A stretch of DNA of 59,269 bases. Source: Burkholderiales bacterium. GTDB lineage: Bacteria > Pseudomonadota > Gammaproteobacteria > Burkholderiales > Burkholderiaceae_E. Every line of letters begins with the position of its first letter. Within the stretch, counting starts at the first letter, position 1. Positions 27,557 through 36,036 of this stretch are shown piece by piece. A program made the translations under genes and the position numbers. The stretch is from positions 1-59,269 of the forward strand of contig JAIYCW010000066.1 in NCBI GenBank assembly GCA_027487815.1, read 5' to 3'. A model generated the notes under the pieces. It made no database searches. It was not told the DNA's origin and worked only from the letters and a program-made list of their open reading frames with translations.

Positions 27557-27895
27557 ATGCCCGGTATCTCGATTCATGTTGTAGACATCAGCCAGGGACG
27601 AGTAGCGCAAGGCATGGCAGTAAGCTTGTGGGCTTTGGATCCCGAGCGCTTGATCACCCAGGGCACCATCGATGCCAAAGGTTTACTCGACCAGGCGGTG
27701 TTGCGAACACGCTTTGCGCGCGGAAGGTACGAGGCGCGATTCGAGGTAGGCGCTTATTTTCCCCAGACTCCCGGCTCGGTACCGTTTCTGGATCTCGTGC
27801 ATTACCGTTTTGGGATTGATGACCCGGAGCAGCACTACCACCTGCCGATGAAACTTACTGCTTGGGGCCTCTCGTGCTTCCGCGGTGGGGCTTAA
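27557..27895 (+). CDS. Transthyretin-like protein, hydroxyisourate hydrolase family with altered C-terminus
   Basis: 112 residues from the ATG at 27557, with GAGGAG eight bases upstream. His7 in SIHVVD, the VPFLDLVHYRFGIDDPEQHYHLP segment and the beta-sandwich pattern match 5-hydroxyisourate hydrolase, which opens the first product of urate oxidation. The family ends in the tetrapeptide YRGS, part of the active site; here it reads FRGG at 108-111 before a final Ala. That substitution leaves catalytic activity open. No other purine catabolism gene is close. Its stop overlaps the facing Bug gene by 4 bases. Confidence 0.75.
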   Translation: MPGISIHVVDISQGRVAQGMAVSLWALDPERLITQGTIDAKGLLDQAVLRTRFARGRYEARFEVGAYFPQTPGSVPFLDLVHYRFGIDDPEQHYHLPMKLTAWGLSCFRGGA

Positions 27896-28872
27896 TCCGG
27901 TCTGATATTACGTTCACGAATCAGTTTTTCCCAGCGCACCATTTCCCGGGCCAGGTGCTGAGTGAACGCCTCGGGCGTTGATCCGACAGCCTCTGCACCC
28001 AGAGTCACAAAGCGCGCCTTGATTTCGGGACTGGCCAATACTTCGATCATGGCTGAATGCATTCGGGCCAACACGTCGCGCGGCGTACCTGCGGGCATGA
28101 ACACGCCAAACCAGGGACTCAATTCATACTGAGCCAGGCCTGCTTCGGCAATGGTGGGCACTTCGGGCATACTGGCCGAACGCTTGTCAGTGGTTAGGCC
28201 CAGCGGAATCAAGCGCCCTGCAGCGATATGAGGACGCGCCGAGGTGATGCTATCGAACATCATATCGACCTGGCCACCAATCAAGTCGCTCACTGCTGGG
28301 CCACTGCCTTTGTACGGCACATGCAACATATCGACATTGGCCATGGAAGCAAACAGCTCGCCGGCCAGGTGAATCGATGTGCCGTTGCCTGCGGATGCAT
28401 AGGTATAACGCCCGGGCTTGGCGCGCAACTCCGTCAAAAGATCGCGGATATTGCGGGCCTGCACCTTGCTCGGGTTGACCACCAGCATGTTCGGCACGAC
28501 CGCCAACAGGCTCACAGGCGCGAAGTCTTTCTGCGGGTCGTAACTCAGGCGGGGATACATGAATTTATTGGTAGCCATTCCGATGGAGGTAATCACCATG
28601 GTGTAGCCATCAGCGGGCGCACGGGCAACCGCCTCCACACCGAGATTGCCGCCTGCGCCCGGGCGATTTTCAACCACAACTGGCTGATTGAACTTTTTGG
28701 CCAATTGCTCGCCCATCGAACGCGCAATCGCATCCATTGCTCCCCCCGGGGGGAACGGCACAATCCAACGAATGGGCTTTTCCGGATATGCAGCCTTCGC
28801 AGGCAAGGCGAAAAACGGAGTCAGAATGATCAGTGTGAACAAGGCCCGCCGCAGTAAGGGTTTTGGATTCAT
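27892..28872 (-). CDS. Tripartite tricarboxylate transporter (Bug) binding protein at end of cat operon
   Basis: 326 residues with a Sec-like signal (about 8-27, ending AKAAYP), the KPIRWIVPFPPGGAMDAIAR opening and NRPGAGGNLGVEAVAR. It lies 22 bases after catC, so it is probably the fourth gene of the catechol operon. An aromatic acid or ring-cleavage product such as muconate is a plausible ligand, but this is inference from location. AGGAG is 11 bases before the ATG. Confidence 0.88.
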   Translation of the reverse strand: MNPKPLLRRALFTLIILTPFFALPAKAAYPEKPIRWIVPFPPGGAMDAIARSMGEQLAKKFNQPVVVENRPGAGGNLGVEAVARAPADGYTMVITSIGMATNKFMYPRLSYDPQKDFAPVSLLAVVPNMLVVNPSKVQARNIRDLLTELRAKPGRYTYASAGNGTSIHLAGELFASMANVDMLHVPYKGSGPAVSDLIGGQVDMMFDSITSARPHIAAGRLIPLGLTTDKRSASMPEVPTIAEAGLAQYELSPWFGVFMPAGTPRDVLARMHSAMIEVLASPEIKARFVTLGAEAVGSTPEAFTQHLAREMVRWEKLIRERNIRPD

Positions 28873-28894
28873 GAAACAAGGTCTCCTTGGAAAT

Positions 28895-29170
28895 TTATAG
28901 TGCAGAGGGGTGAGCGGCCAATGGTGTGACCTCGATCCTCATGTAGGGAAACAATGGGAGCCCGGAAAGTATCTGATGCAGATGATCATTGGACTGCACA
29001 TCAAATACGCTGTAGTTCGCATATTGCCCAACCACTCGCCAAAGATGACGCCACAGGCCTGCCCGCTGAAGGTCTTGCGCATAGGCCTTTTCCTTTGCCT
29101 TGATTAAATTGGCCTGCTCCTCGGGCATGGTGGAGGGTAATTCAACTCGCATGGATACGAGGTACAACAT
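28895..29170 (-). CDS. catC: Muconolactone delta-isomerase
   Basis: 91 residues, close to the usual 92-96. The MLYLVSMRVELP start, the KAKEKAYAQDLQRAG and LWRHLWRVVGQYANYSVF segments and the LPLFPYM motif are those of CatC. It converts muconolactone to 3-oxoadipate enol-lactone. The start lies 29 bases inside the end of catB, with GGAG six bases upstream, so translation is coupled. Confidence 0.93.
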   Translation of the reverse strand: MLYLVSMRVELPSTMPEEQANLIKAKEKAYAQDLQRAGLWRHLWRVVGQYANYSVFDVQSNDHLHQILSGLPLFPYMRIEVTPLAAHPSAL

Positions 29171-30323
29171 GATTCGCTCCGTTCATTGGAATATGGACAC
29201 GCCGGGGATCACGGCGATAAAAGTCCAGCTTGGCCAGATCGAGGTCAACCCCGAATCCGGCACCGGGGTGGAGATGAATTGAGAACTCGGACATCCGCAA
29301 CGGCTCAGTCACCAGATCATCGACCAGCAGCAACGGGCCAAACAACTCGCAGCCATGAGTAATAGCCGGGATCGCTGAAAAGCAATGCAGGTAAGCCGCG
29401 GTGCCCACGCTCGTCTCCAACATACACCCGCCATAGCAGCCGATGCCCGCCGCCTGAGCCACCGCTGCGGTATTCAGGGTAGCCCAGGGCCCGCCGGCCT
29501 TGGTGAGTTTGAGGGCAAATACATCGGCAGCCGCACTGCGGGCTAGCGCAAATGCGTCAGCGCTCGTGCTCAATGATTCATCCGCCATGATGAGCGTGTC
29601 AAACCGATGGGCCAGCCGTTGCATGACGTCCAGCCGCTCGCGAGCTACCGGTTGCTCGATCAGGCTGATACCGGCCTCTTCCAGCCCTGCGATCGACGAC
29701 ACCGCACAAGCTTCATCCCACGCTTGATTCACATCCACCTGCACTCGCGCGCGACCAGAAAAGTGCCGGGCAATTCGCGATGCATGGGCCACATCCTTGG
29801 CAGGATCGCCATAACCAATCTTGAGTTTGAAAATCTCGTGCTTGCGTTGCGCCAGTTTCTCCTCGCCCTCTTCGATATCACGATCTGTATCACCACTGGC
29901 CAAGGTCCAGGCTAGCGGGATGGAGTCGTGAACTTGCCCGCCCATTAACTGCACCGCTGGCACGCCAAGCTGGCGCGCGGCCAGATCGAGTTGGGCCATC
30001 TGCAGAGCAGCCTTCGCAAATCGATTGCCCCGCACCCACACATCCATGGCTCGCGCATAACGCAAAAGATGCTGTGGGTCTGCACCAATCATGTGAGGAG
30101 CCAGATAGCGCTCAATCATGATCTGAATCGTCTCGGTACTTTCTTCAGCCCAGGCGGGTCCGCCAATCGTGGAGGCTTCGCCGAGCCCGATACGCCCGTC
30201 TTCGTCCGTCATGATCACCAGGGCATAGTTTTGCGCAGTGATCGTGCCGAAGGACAAACGATGCTGACGACGGGTCGGAATGTCTACCAACACCGTCTCG
30301 ATACTGCGAATCGGGCTGGTCAT
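29142..30323 (-). CDS. catB: Muconate cycloisomerase
   Basis: 393 residues of the enolase superfamily. The general-base KLK motif (166-168), metal ligands Asp198 (VDVNQAW), Glu223 (IEQP) and Asp248 (MADES) and the KLTKAGG strand are all present. It closes cis,cis-muconate to muconolactone. It begins 3 bases after the dioxygenase gene. The presence of catC right after it favours catechol over chlorocatechol as the physiological source, since chloromuconate pathways dispense with the isomerase. Confidence 0.92.
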   Translation of the reverse strand: MTSPIRSIETVLVDIPTRRQHRLSFGTITAQNYALVIMTDEDGRIGLGEASTIGGPAWAEESTETIQIMIERYLAPHMIGADPQHLLRYARAMDVWVRGNRFAKAALQMAQLDLAARQLGVPAVQLMGGQVHDSIPLAWTLASGDTDRDIEEGEEKLAQRKHEIFKLKIGYGDPAKDVAHASRIARHFSGRARVQVDVNQAWDEACAVSSIAGLEEAGISLIEQPVARERLDVMQRLAHRFDTLIMADESLSTSADAFALARSAAADVFALKLTKAGGPWATLNTAAVAQAAGIGCYGGCMLETSVGTAAYLHCFSAIPAITHGCELFGPLLLVDDLVTEPLRMSEFSIHLHPGAGFGVDLDLAKLDFYRRDPRRVHIPMNGANHVVPRIHAS

Positions 30324-30326
30324 CGC

Positions 30327-30980
30327 TTAACCCACACGCTGCCCGGGCCGATTGGCCAACACCAGCTCCACCAAGCCACTGGCCTTGCCCGACTTGCGAC
30401 TGACCTGCATGAGGTTACGCGAGTGTTTGGCCCAGGGGTCCTTGGCGATAAATGGATCACCACTCATATACACCTGGGTGGTCAGGGGCAGATAGATGGG
30501 GTGAGTAACGGTGATGTGAAAATGCGCCGGACGAGTTTGCCCCGCAAACTTCTCGAAACCCTCCAAACCGGGGGGAATACCGTAGCGACCGGGCACAATC
30601 GTTTCAAAAACAAACTTGCCATCCTTGTCGGTTTGCGCCATGGCCCGAAATCGATAATTCTCTACCGCAATCTTTTCGTCGGGCGTCTTGATATCGTAAG
30701 CGCCCTGATGATCACAGTGCCAGAAATCCACACTTGCACCCACCACAGGTGTTTTACAGTCGGGACGCAACACTATCCCGGTGAACACCAGTTTTTCGCC
30801 CTCAGTTTTTGCATCAATCAGGCTCGCAGCCACTTTGGCGTTGGGGCGATAAAACGGTCCTAGGATATCGCCGTCGCTCACTTTGCAGCTGCCTGCAGCC
30901 TGGGCCGCCGTGCCCACTAGCAAGGCCGGGGCGCCAACGAGCAGCGTGCGGCGGTTTGAAAGGATTGGCTTGATGCTCAT
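30327..30980 (-). CDS. Intradiol ring-cleavage dioxygenase with twin-arginine-like signal
   Basis: 217 residues from the ATG at 30980, with GGGAG seven bases upstream. Residues 8-30 look like a twin-arginine signal (SNRRTLLVG, hydrophobic core, AQAAG). The beta-sandwich catalytic domain has the four non-heme Fe(III) ligands of the family: Tyr109, Tyr133 (PGRYGIP), His153 and His155 (RPAHFH). The size and layout resemble single-chain relatives of the protocatechuate 3,4-dioxygenase beta subunit; it lacks the N-terminal helical dimer domain of classical CatA. Being first in a catB-catC operon, it probably opens catechol or a related diol to muconate, possibly outside the cytoplasm. Export is predicted only. 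Confidence 0.82.
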   Translation of the reverse strand: MSIKPILSNRRTLLVGAPALLVGTAAQAAGSCKVSDGDILGPFYRPNAKVAASLIDAKTEGEKLVFTGIVLRPDCKTPVVGASVDFWHCDHQGAYDIKTPDEKIAVENYRFRAMAQTDKDGKFVFETIVPGRYGIPPGLEGFEKFAGQTRPAHFHITVTHPIYLPLTTQVYMSGDPFIAKDPWAKHSRNLMQVSRKSGKASGLVELVLANRPGQRVG

Positions 30981-31048
30981 GTCGTGTCTCCCGATGTTAT
31001 TAAGAAGCACAACCATAGCGCTCGCAATTTAATCGATCCAGTGATACT

Positions 31049-31073
31049 TTTTCATTAATTCAATCGATGAAAA
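31049..31073. promoter_or_regulatory. LysR-type operator (perfect dyad with T-N11-A)
   Basis: TTTTCAT at 31049-31055 and ATGAAAA at 31067-31073 form a perfect 7-base inverted repeat with an 11-base spacer, the classic LysR regulator recognition form. A possible minus-strand -10 (TATGGT, 31012-31017) would start transcription near 31005, placing the dyad centre about 56 bases upstream of the dioxygenase promoter and 34 bases before the LysR start codon. This is where such regulators bind to activate the target and repress themselves. Confidence 0.7.
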
Positions 31074-31094
31074 CGAACTGTTAGGCTTCCGATT

Positions 31095-31979
31095 ATGGAA
31101 CTTCGTCACCTGCGCTACTTCCTTGCGATTGCCAGCACCAGTCATATGGCCAAGGCAGCAGAGCAGATGTTTGTCACGCAATCCACCTTGTCTCATCAAC
31201 TGGCGCAGCTGGAAGAAGAGCTTGGGGTAGCGTTGTTTGAACGTGTGGGCCGTGGGCTTCGCTTATCCGCGGCCGGGGAGCACTGGGTCAGTGTTGCGCG
31301 CGAAGTGATCGACAAGGTCGAGCTGGGAAAGGAGCAGTTGCGCGGGCACTCCGAGGAGGTGAGCGGTGATCTGAAGGTGGGGGTGATTCATTCTTACATG
31401 ACCCATCTGATTGCCCAAGTTACCAGCCCACTCATTGAGCGGTTTCCAAAATTACACATGCGGATCCATGAACTCACTGCGCTTGAGATCGAAGCCCAGG
31501 TGGCCTCGGGGCAACTGGATGTTGGCGTAGCATTTTTCCCAGCTACCAGCGCGGCGGTGGATACGACGCTGTTATTCGACGATCAACTGGTCATGGCGGT
31601 TCATCCCACCCATCCTTTGGGCCATCGCAGCAGCTTGCGCCTGGCCCAATTGCAGGATTATCCGATGGCGCTGATGAGCCCGCGCTTTGCCACCCGACGC
31701 TTGCTCGATGCGTGTTTTCAGCAGGCTGGATTGCGAGCCAATGTCGTGCTGGAACTGGATTCGATTGAAGCATTACGATTGATCGCGCAAGACGGCAAGC
31801 TGCTTACCTTTCTTCCCAAGCGCACCACCCGCCCAAGTGCTCAACTAAGGCTGGTCAGGATCACTGACCCGGAGCCACGGCGAGCCGCTGGATTGATCTT
31901 TCGGCGCACTGAATATCGCTCGCCAGCGGTGCAAGCTTTTGAGGCGCAATTGCGGGCCGCAGTAAAGCGGCAACGCTAG
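31095..31979 (+). CDS. LysR-family regulator of the catechol operon (CatR/CbnR-like)
   Basis: 294 residues. An N-terminal winged helix (MELRHLRYFLAIASTSHMAKAAEQMFVTQSTLSHQL) is followed by a LysR substrate-binding domain (about 90-290). Divergent from the dioxygenase-catB-catC operon, the standard position for CatR, BenM and ClcR, which sense muconate-type intermediates. The dyad at 31049-31073 is its likely operator. It overlaps the facing hydrolase gene by 4 bases at the 3' end. Regulator type is certain; the ligand is inferred. Confidence 0.9.
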   Translation: MELRHLRYFLAIASTSHMAKAAEQMFVTQSTLSHQLAQLEEELGVALFERVGRGLRLSAAGEHWVSVAREVIDKVELGKEQLRGHSEEVSGDLKVGVIHSYMTHLIAQVTSPLIERFPKLHMRIHELTALEIEAQVASGQLDVGVAFFPATSAAVDTTLLFDDQLVMAVHPTHPLGHRSSLRLAQLQDYPMALMSPRFATRRLLDACFQQAGLRANVVLELDSIEALRLIAQDGKLLTFLPKRTTRPSAQLRLVRITDPEPRRAAGLIFRRTEYRSPAVQAFEAQLRAAVKRQR

Positions 31980-32755
31980 TTCGGGTTATCAGCGAAAAAC
32001 GCAACCACCCGCTGCACCGCAAGATCGCGAGCCTTAGCATCGGTTTTCAACCGGCGTGATGTGACCATACCGCGCTCACCCAGCCCTTGCACTGTGAAGT
32101 CGCGCTCCAGGAACATATCAAAATCGTGGAAGGCACCGGGATACTCGAATAGCGTGCCTAGCGATTTGCCAACGAAGCTCCAGTACAGGCCCGAGCATCG
32201 ATAAGCCGGCGTCCAGTCATCAGCGGCGCCAATATGAATTTGCACTGGAATTTGCGGGTTGGCGAACTGTCGCTCACACCACGGATACATGGCCACCGCC
32301 TTGCTCACACCGAGACCCAACTTGGACACTTGAAGTGCCAAGGTGCCGCCGTGGCTCCAACCCAGCAGGTGGATGGGGCCCGCGTGCCAGCTCTGCAACT
32401 TGAGATGCGCCATCGTGAGCTCAACTTCTTTAGTGCGATCCTCACCACTGACCCGATTGTCGCGGCACACTCCGCCCGGAATTCCGCGCCAGGCCCAGGA
32501 ATCAAACGCCACCGTGTTAAAGCCCGCATTGGCCAGGGCTGTGGCCCAGCCCCGATCGCGCATCATGGAGGGGCCAGCACAACCATGCGCCAGAATCACA
32601 GTGCCCTTATTGCCGCTAGAGCGCAGCAATTCGAAGGGCAAGCCCTCTGCAGTTTGGCCCTGCTCAAACCAGCCCTGCACTTGCGCCTGGGCAGCGCTTT
32701 GAATTACTGAAAGCGCTAGGAGTATGAAGGCGATGAAGTGTTTGAAAAGCAGCAT
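31976..32755 (-). CDS. Exported alpha/beta hydrolase, dienelactone hydrolase family
   Basis: 259 residues from the ATG at 32755. A signal peptide spans about 1-24 (ending SAAQA). The alpha/beta hydrolase fold shows the nucleophile Ser134 in GWSHGG, an acid in GAADDW (Asp179/180) and His210 in GAFHDF. Dienelactone hydrolases proper use Cys; Ser here suggests a broader esterase or lactonase role. It lies next to the catechol regulator but on the strand of the EamA exporter, 8 bases after it. An exported hydrolase beside a dioxygenase with an export signal may hint at periplasmic work on aromatic-derived lactones. Confidence 0.78.
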   Translation of the reverse strand: MLLFKHFIAFILLALSVIQSAAQAQVQGWFEQGQTAEGLPFELLRSSGNKGTVILAHGCAGPSMMRDRGWATALANAGFNTVAFDSWAWRGIPGGVCRDNRVSGEDRTKEVELTMAHLKLQSWHAGPIHLLGWSHGGTLALQVSKLGLGVSKAVAMYPWCERQFANPQIPVQIHIGAADDWTPAYRCSGLYWSFVGKSLGTLFEYPGAFHDFDMFLERDFTVQGLGERGMVTSRRLKTDAKARDLAVQRVVAFFADNPN

Positions 32756-32763
32756 GCCTTCAA

Positions 32764-33714
32764 TCAAACGCTTTTTGCAGACTCTCCAGAAGCGGGCGCT
32801 GACCAGTGGCTTTCCTCTGAAACCGGACGGGCCATCATGATCAAGCCAAGCGCGACAAAAATCAGCGGCAAGGCTAGAAACACCCAGCCGGTGAGCTGCT
32901 CGCCGCCCAGGATTACCCCAACCAATAGCGCCACTGCAGGGTTCACAAACGCATAGCTGCCTGCCAAGGCGGCGCTGGTGTTTCGCAGCAACCACAAGTA
33001 AGCGTTCAGGGTGATCAAAGTGCCAAAGCCCACCAGATACAGCCATGCCCACCACGCCTTGGCCCCGGCGTTTAGCATCTGCTCAGGCGACTCGAAGGCA
33101 AGGCCAATGACGAGGGCTATGCAGCCACCCATCAACCATTCAAATCCGGCCGCCATGGCAGGCGCAGGCAATGAAAGCTTTTTGGAGGCGTAAGACCCCA
33201 GGCTCCAGCACAAGGGCGCACCAAAGGCACACAGACTGGCAAGCACACTCGCTGAGAAGTCGCCTTCTAGCGCAAGCAGGGATGCGCCGCACACCCCAAG
33301 CGCCAAGCCCGCCCAGGCGCGCCCGGGCACCTGTTCACCGCCCAGTCGGGTCCAAAGCGCAAGCCACATTGGCATGGTAGTCACGACGGTCGCCATCAAG
33401 CCTGAACCCACTCCCATCTTCTGCGCATACATCACCAGCACCATCGCCAAGGACACCATCAGCACGCCCACCAAAGCCGCAGCTTTAAGTTGTGGCAAGG
33501 TGGGCCAGGCATTGCCTCTCAAGCGGGCGATCCCGAGCATGATGATCCCGGCGACCACGAAGCGGCTGGCGTTCATGAGCAGCGGCGGCATTTCGGTCAT
33601 GCCGATGTTCAGCGCGAGATAAGTCGTGCCCCAAACGATGTAAACCACAAGTAAAGCAAGACCGAGCATCAGCACGGATGGCTTGGCGGACGGATTGTTC
33701 TGGAGATTCATCAT
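32764..33714 (-). CDS. EamA/DMT-family metabolite exporter
   Basis: 316 residues from the ATG at 33714; the open frame extends upstream into the promoter of the Lrp gene and was not used. Ten membrane helices in two EamA halves are visible, with WGTTYLALNIGMTEMPPLL in the first and LLNAYLWLLRNTSAALAGSY-like order in the second. Exporters of this group release amino acids or related metabolites. The divergent Lrp/AsnC gene 69 bases away is its likely regulator. Substrate unknown. Confidence 0.85.
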   Translation of the reverse strand: MMNLQNNPSAKPSVLMLGLALLVVYIVWGTTYLALNIGMTEMPPLLMNASRFVVAGIIMLGIARLRGNAWPTLPQLKAAALVGVLMVSLAMVLVMYAQKMGVGSGLMATVVTTMPMWLALWTRLGGEQVPGRAWAGLALGVCGASLLALEGDFSASVLASLCAFGAPLCWSLGSYASKKLSLPAPAMAAGFEWLMGGCIALVIGLAFESPEQMLNAGAKAWWAWLYLVGFGTLITLNAYLWLLRNTSAALAGSYAFVNPAVALLVGVILGGEQLTGWVFLALPLIFVALGLIMMARPVSEESHWSAPASGESAKSV

Positions 33715-33783
33715 TGTTTTTGCCAAAATGCCGGAAATCATTCGGCGAATCGCGGCCTGAACAATAACTTCTAAAGAAGCGCA

Positions 33784-34230
33784 ATGCAAGAAAATTTATT
33801 GCTTGACGACACAGATGCCAGAATTATTACTGCCCTTCGCAAAGACAGCCGTCGTTCTTATTCCGACGTGGGTACTGAAGTCGGGCTATCCACTGCGGCT
33901 GTGCATGAGCGCGTGAAGAAACTGCTGGAAAAAGGTGTGATCGAGCGTTTCAGCCTGAAAACCGATCCGGAAAAGCTGGGGCTCAACTTCACCGCGTTCG
34001 TGGCTATTCGCAACGACGGCGCAGCGCACTGCAAAGACATCGCTGCTCGGATGCGCGAGATTGTGGAAGTGCTGGAGCTGCATAGCGTGGCAGGGGAATA
34101 TGACCTGCTGGCCAAGATCCGCACTACTCATGCGCGGGCGCTTGAAGACATTCTCTACAAAGTCAAAGCGATTCCCGGCGTGGTGCGCACTACGACGACA
34201 GTGGTGCTCAATACCGAATATGAAATCTAA
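33784..34230 (+). CDS. Lrp/AsnC-family transcription regulator
   Basis: 148 residues. An N-terminal helix-turn-helix (about 8-60, with RRSYSDVGTEVGLSTAAVHERVKKLLEKG) is followed by the RAM ligand-binding domain with the AGEYDLLAKI strand. Such proteins form octamers and respond to amino acids. Divergent from an EamA exporter, which suggests local control of amino acid export. Confidence 0.92.
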   Translation: MQENLLLDDTDARIITALRKDSRRSYSDVGTEVGLSTAAVHERVKKLLEKGVIERFSLKTDPEKLGLNFTAFVAIRNDGAAHCKDIAARMREIVEVLELHSVAGEYDLLAKIRTTHARALEDILYKVKAIPGVVRTTTTVVLNTEYEI

Positions 34231-34257
34231 GCTGAAAAAGCACAAGGGAGCCAAACC

Positions 34258-35385
34258 ATGGCCATGATCGAGAAGCTTCAAAAACTTACCCAAGGTCACG
34301 GCGAACTGCGCCCGGGGCATGGCCTGATCACCGGCATCATTGCGCTTAGCCTGGGAATCCTAAGTTTTCTCGGAGTGCTGGCGTTTCACTTTCCCGAGTA
34401 CCTCACCACGCCTCAGTTGCGCAAAAGCTATGACGTGGCTGTTATCAGGCAGGTGATGTTTGGTGGCCTGGTGATTGGCGGCGCTTTGAGCCTGGTGAAC
34501 ATCATCTTTGGCCGGGCACGCTGGTTGAGTACCGCTGCGTTTGCCCTGATTGCCATCACAGCCGTGATGGGCGGACACAAGGTGCCGGTCAATGATTTCC
34601 CCGACAACACACCCTACATCGGCCTGGACTGGTTCATCCTCGATTTGCTGGGCTCATCGCTGATCTTCATCTTTATCGAGAAGCTGTTTCCGCATCGCAA
34701 GAATCAGCCGGTGTTTCGCCCCGAGTGGCAAACCGATTTCACCCACTTTATTGTGAATCACATGCTGATCGGCTTCATGCTTTTGGCGGTGAACCTGGTG
34801 GTGCATCGCGGCTTTGGCTGGGCGGTGAAAAATGATGTGCAGGCCTGGATTCAAGCCCTGCCTTTCTGGCTCGAACTGTTTTTGGTGATCCTGGTCGCCG
34901 ACCTCGTCCAATACTGGACGCACCGCGCCTATCACGAGACGAAACTGTGGCGCCTGCATGCGGTGCATCACAGCGCCAAGCATATGGACTGGATGGCCGG
35001 CTCGCGCCAACACCTGATAGAAATTCTGCTCACCCGCAGCCTGGTGCTCGCCCCGATTTTTGTATTGGGCTTTAGCAAGGAAGTGATTGACGCCTATATC
35101 GTGGTGGTGGGGTTTCAGGCGGTGTTTAATCATTGCAATGTGAATGTGCGGCTGGGGCCACTGCGGTATTTGATAGTGACGCCGAACTTCCATCACTGGC
35201 ATCACAGCCAGGACAAGGAAGCGCTCGACACCAACTATGCCGCGCACTTCGCCTTCCTCGACTACATTTTCGGCACGGCAGCCAAGAGCGACCGTATGTG
35301 GCCCGCTGAATATGGGGTGCTTGGTGACTATGTGCCGAAGGGATTTTGGGCGCAGTTGAAGTTTCCGTTTACCTGGAAAGGCTAG
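34258..35385 (+). CDS. Fatty acid hydroxylase superfamily (sterol desaturase-like) membrane protein
   Basis: 375 residues, GGAG seven bases before the ATG. About six N-terminal membrane helices precede the di-iron histidine clusters HRAYHE, HAVHHSAKH, FNHCN and HHWHHSQ that define the integral-membrane hydroxylase/desaturase superfamily. Members oxidise fatty acids, sterols, carotenoids or ether lipids with O2. The N-terminal membrane part is longer than in small bacterial relatives. Substrate cannot be told from sequence. Confidence 0.88.
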   Translation: MAMIEKLQKLTQGHGELRPGHGLITGIIALSLGILSFLGVLAFHFPEYLTTPQLRKSYDVAVIRQVMFGGLVIGGALSLVNIIFGRARWLSTAAFALIAITAVMGGHKVPVNDFPDNTPYIGLDWFILDLLGSSLIFIFIEKLFPHRKNQPVFRPEWQTDFTHFIVNHMLIGFMLLAVNLVVHRGFGWAVKNDVQAWIQALPFWLELFLVILVADLVQYWTHRAYHETKLWRLHAVHHSAKHMDWMAGSRQHLIEILLTRSLVLAPIFVLGFSKEVIDAYIVVVGFQAVFNHCNVNVRLGPLRYLIVTPNFHHWHHSQDKEALDTNYAAHFAFLDYIFGTAAKSDRMWPAEYGVLGDYVPKGFWAQLKFPFTWKG

Positions 35386-35397
35386 CTGAGAATCAGC

Positions 35398-36036
35398 TCA
35401 AGCAATCGATTGATGCCTCTTAAGGTGAATGTAGCCAGCTAGCACGAGAATTGCCGCAACGTTACTAGTTATAAAACCGAACAGCAGGCCCATTGATGGC
35501 GCCATGAAACTGGTAAGGACCATCAAATAGTTCGACTCGACAAAAAGGGCTATGACGGCAATGAGTAACCACCGGATTGCTTGCTTGAGTTTCAGCAACA
35601 AAGCAATCGCAGAAGAAAAAATCAACAGACCCACAACTAGCCTCATAAACAGCCAGGAGTCCCAGCGGTTTTCGATCAGCAGCCAGTCGAAAGGGTAGGC
35701 TATGCCGAGCAACTTGAAACTCAAATAGAGCAAGAGGCCCAAGAACATCCATTCAAACACGGATCGTTTTCCAGGTCGTTTCGGATGATCAAACCCGGCC
35801 TTGCCCGCATTGGGTGTGCTGGCTTTGGTCGGGTCGGACTTTGCGGTCATCACCATCACAAGGGCAGAGATTGGCGCAACCACCAGCCACGCCCCAAAAA
35901 TTGCGGTCATGATCCAGCCCATGATGAGCATGGTGTTTCCGCTATCGTCGACCAGGCCTGCGAGAAGGAATGCTCCAAATGCTAGCGCCGCGATTGCACT
36001 AGTGCCGATCAGAAGTATTTTTGCGAAATTATTCAT
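35398..36036 (-). CDS. Hypothetical multi-spanning membrane protein
   Basis: 212 residues with about six hydrophobic segments (near 7-28, 38-63, 91-112, 130-150, 153-170 and 178-202). A polar loop rich in Lys, Pro and Gly (66-88) separates the first two helices from the rest. No motif that I recognise. Convergent with the fatty acid hydroxylase gene, 12 bases apart. Composition fits a real gene. Confidence 0.6.
   Translation of the reverse strand: MNNFAKILLIGTSAIAALAFGAFLLAGLVDDSGNTMLIMGWIMTAIFGAWLVVAPISALVMVMTAKSDPTKASTPNAGKAGFDHPKRPGKRSVFEWMFLGLLLYLSFKLLGIAYPFDWLLIENRWDSWLFMRLVVGLLIFSSAIALLLKLKQAIRWLLIAVIALFVESNYLMVLTSFMAPSMGLLFGFITSNVAAILVLAGYIHLKRHQSIA

Noticed and set aside
28895-30980. 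Chlorocatechol degradation operon
   Set aside because: A muconolactone isomerase gene is present and a cytoplasmic dienelactone hydrolase and maleylacetate reductase are not, which favours ordinary catechol.
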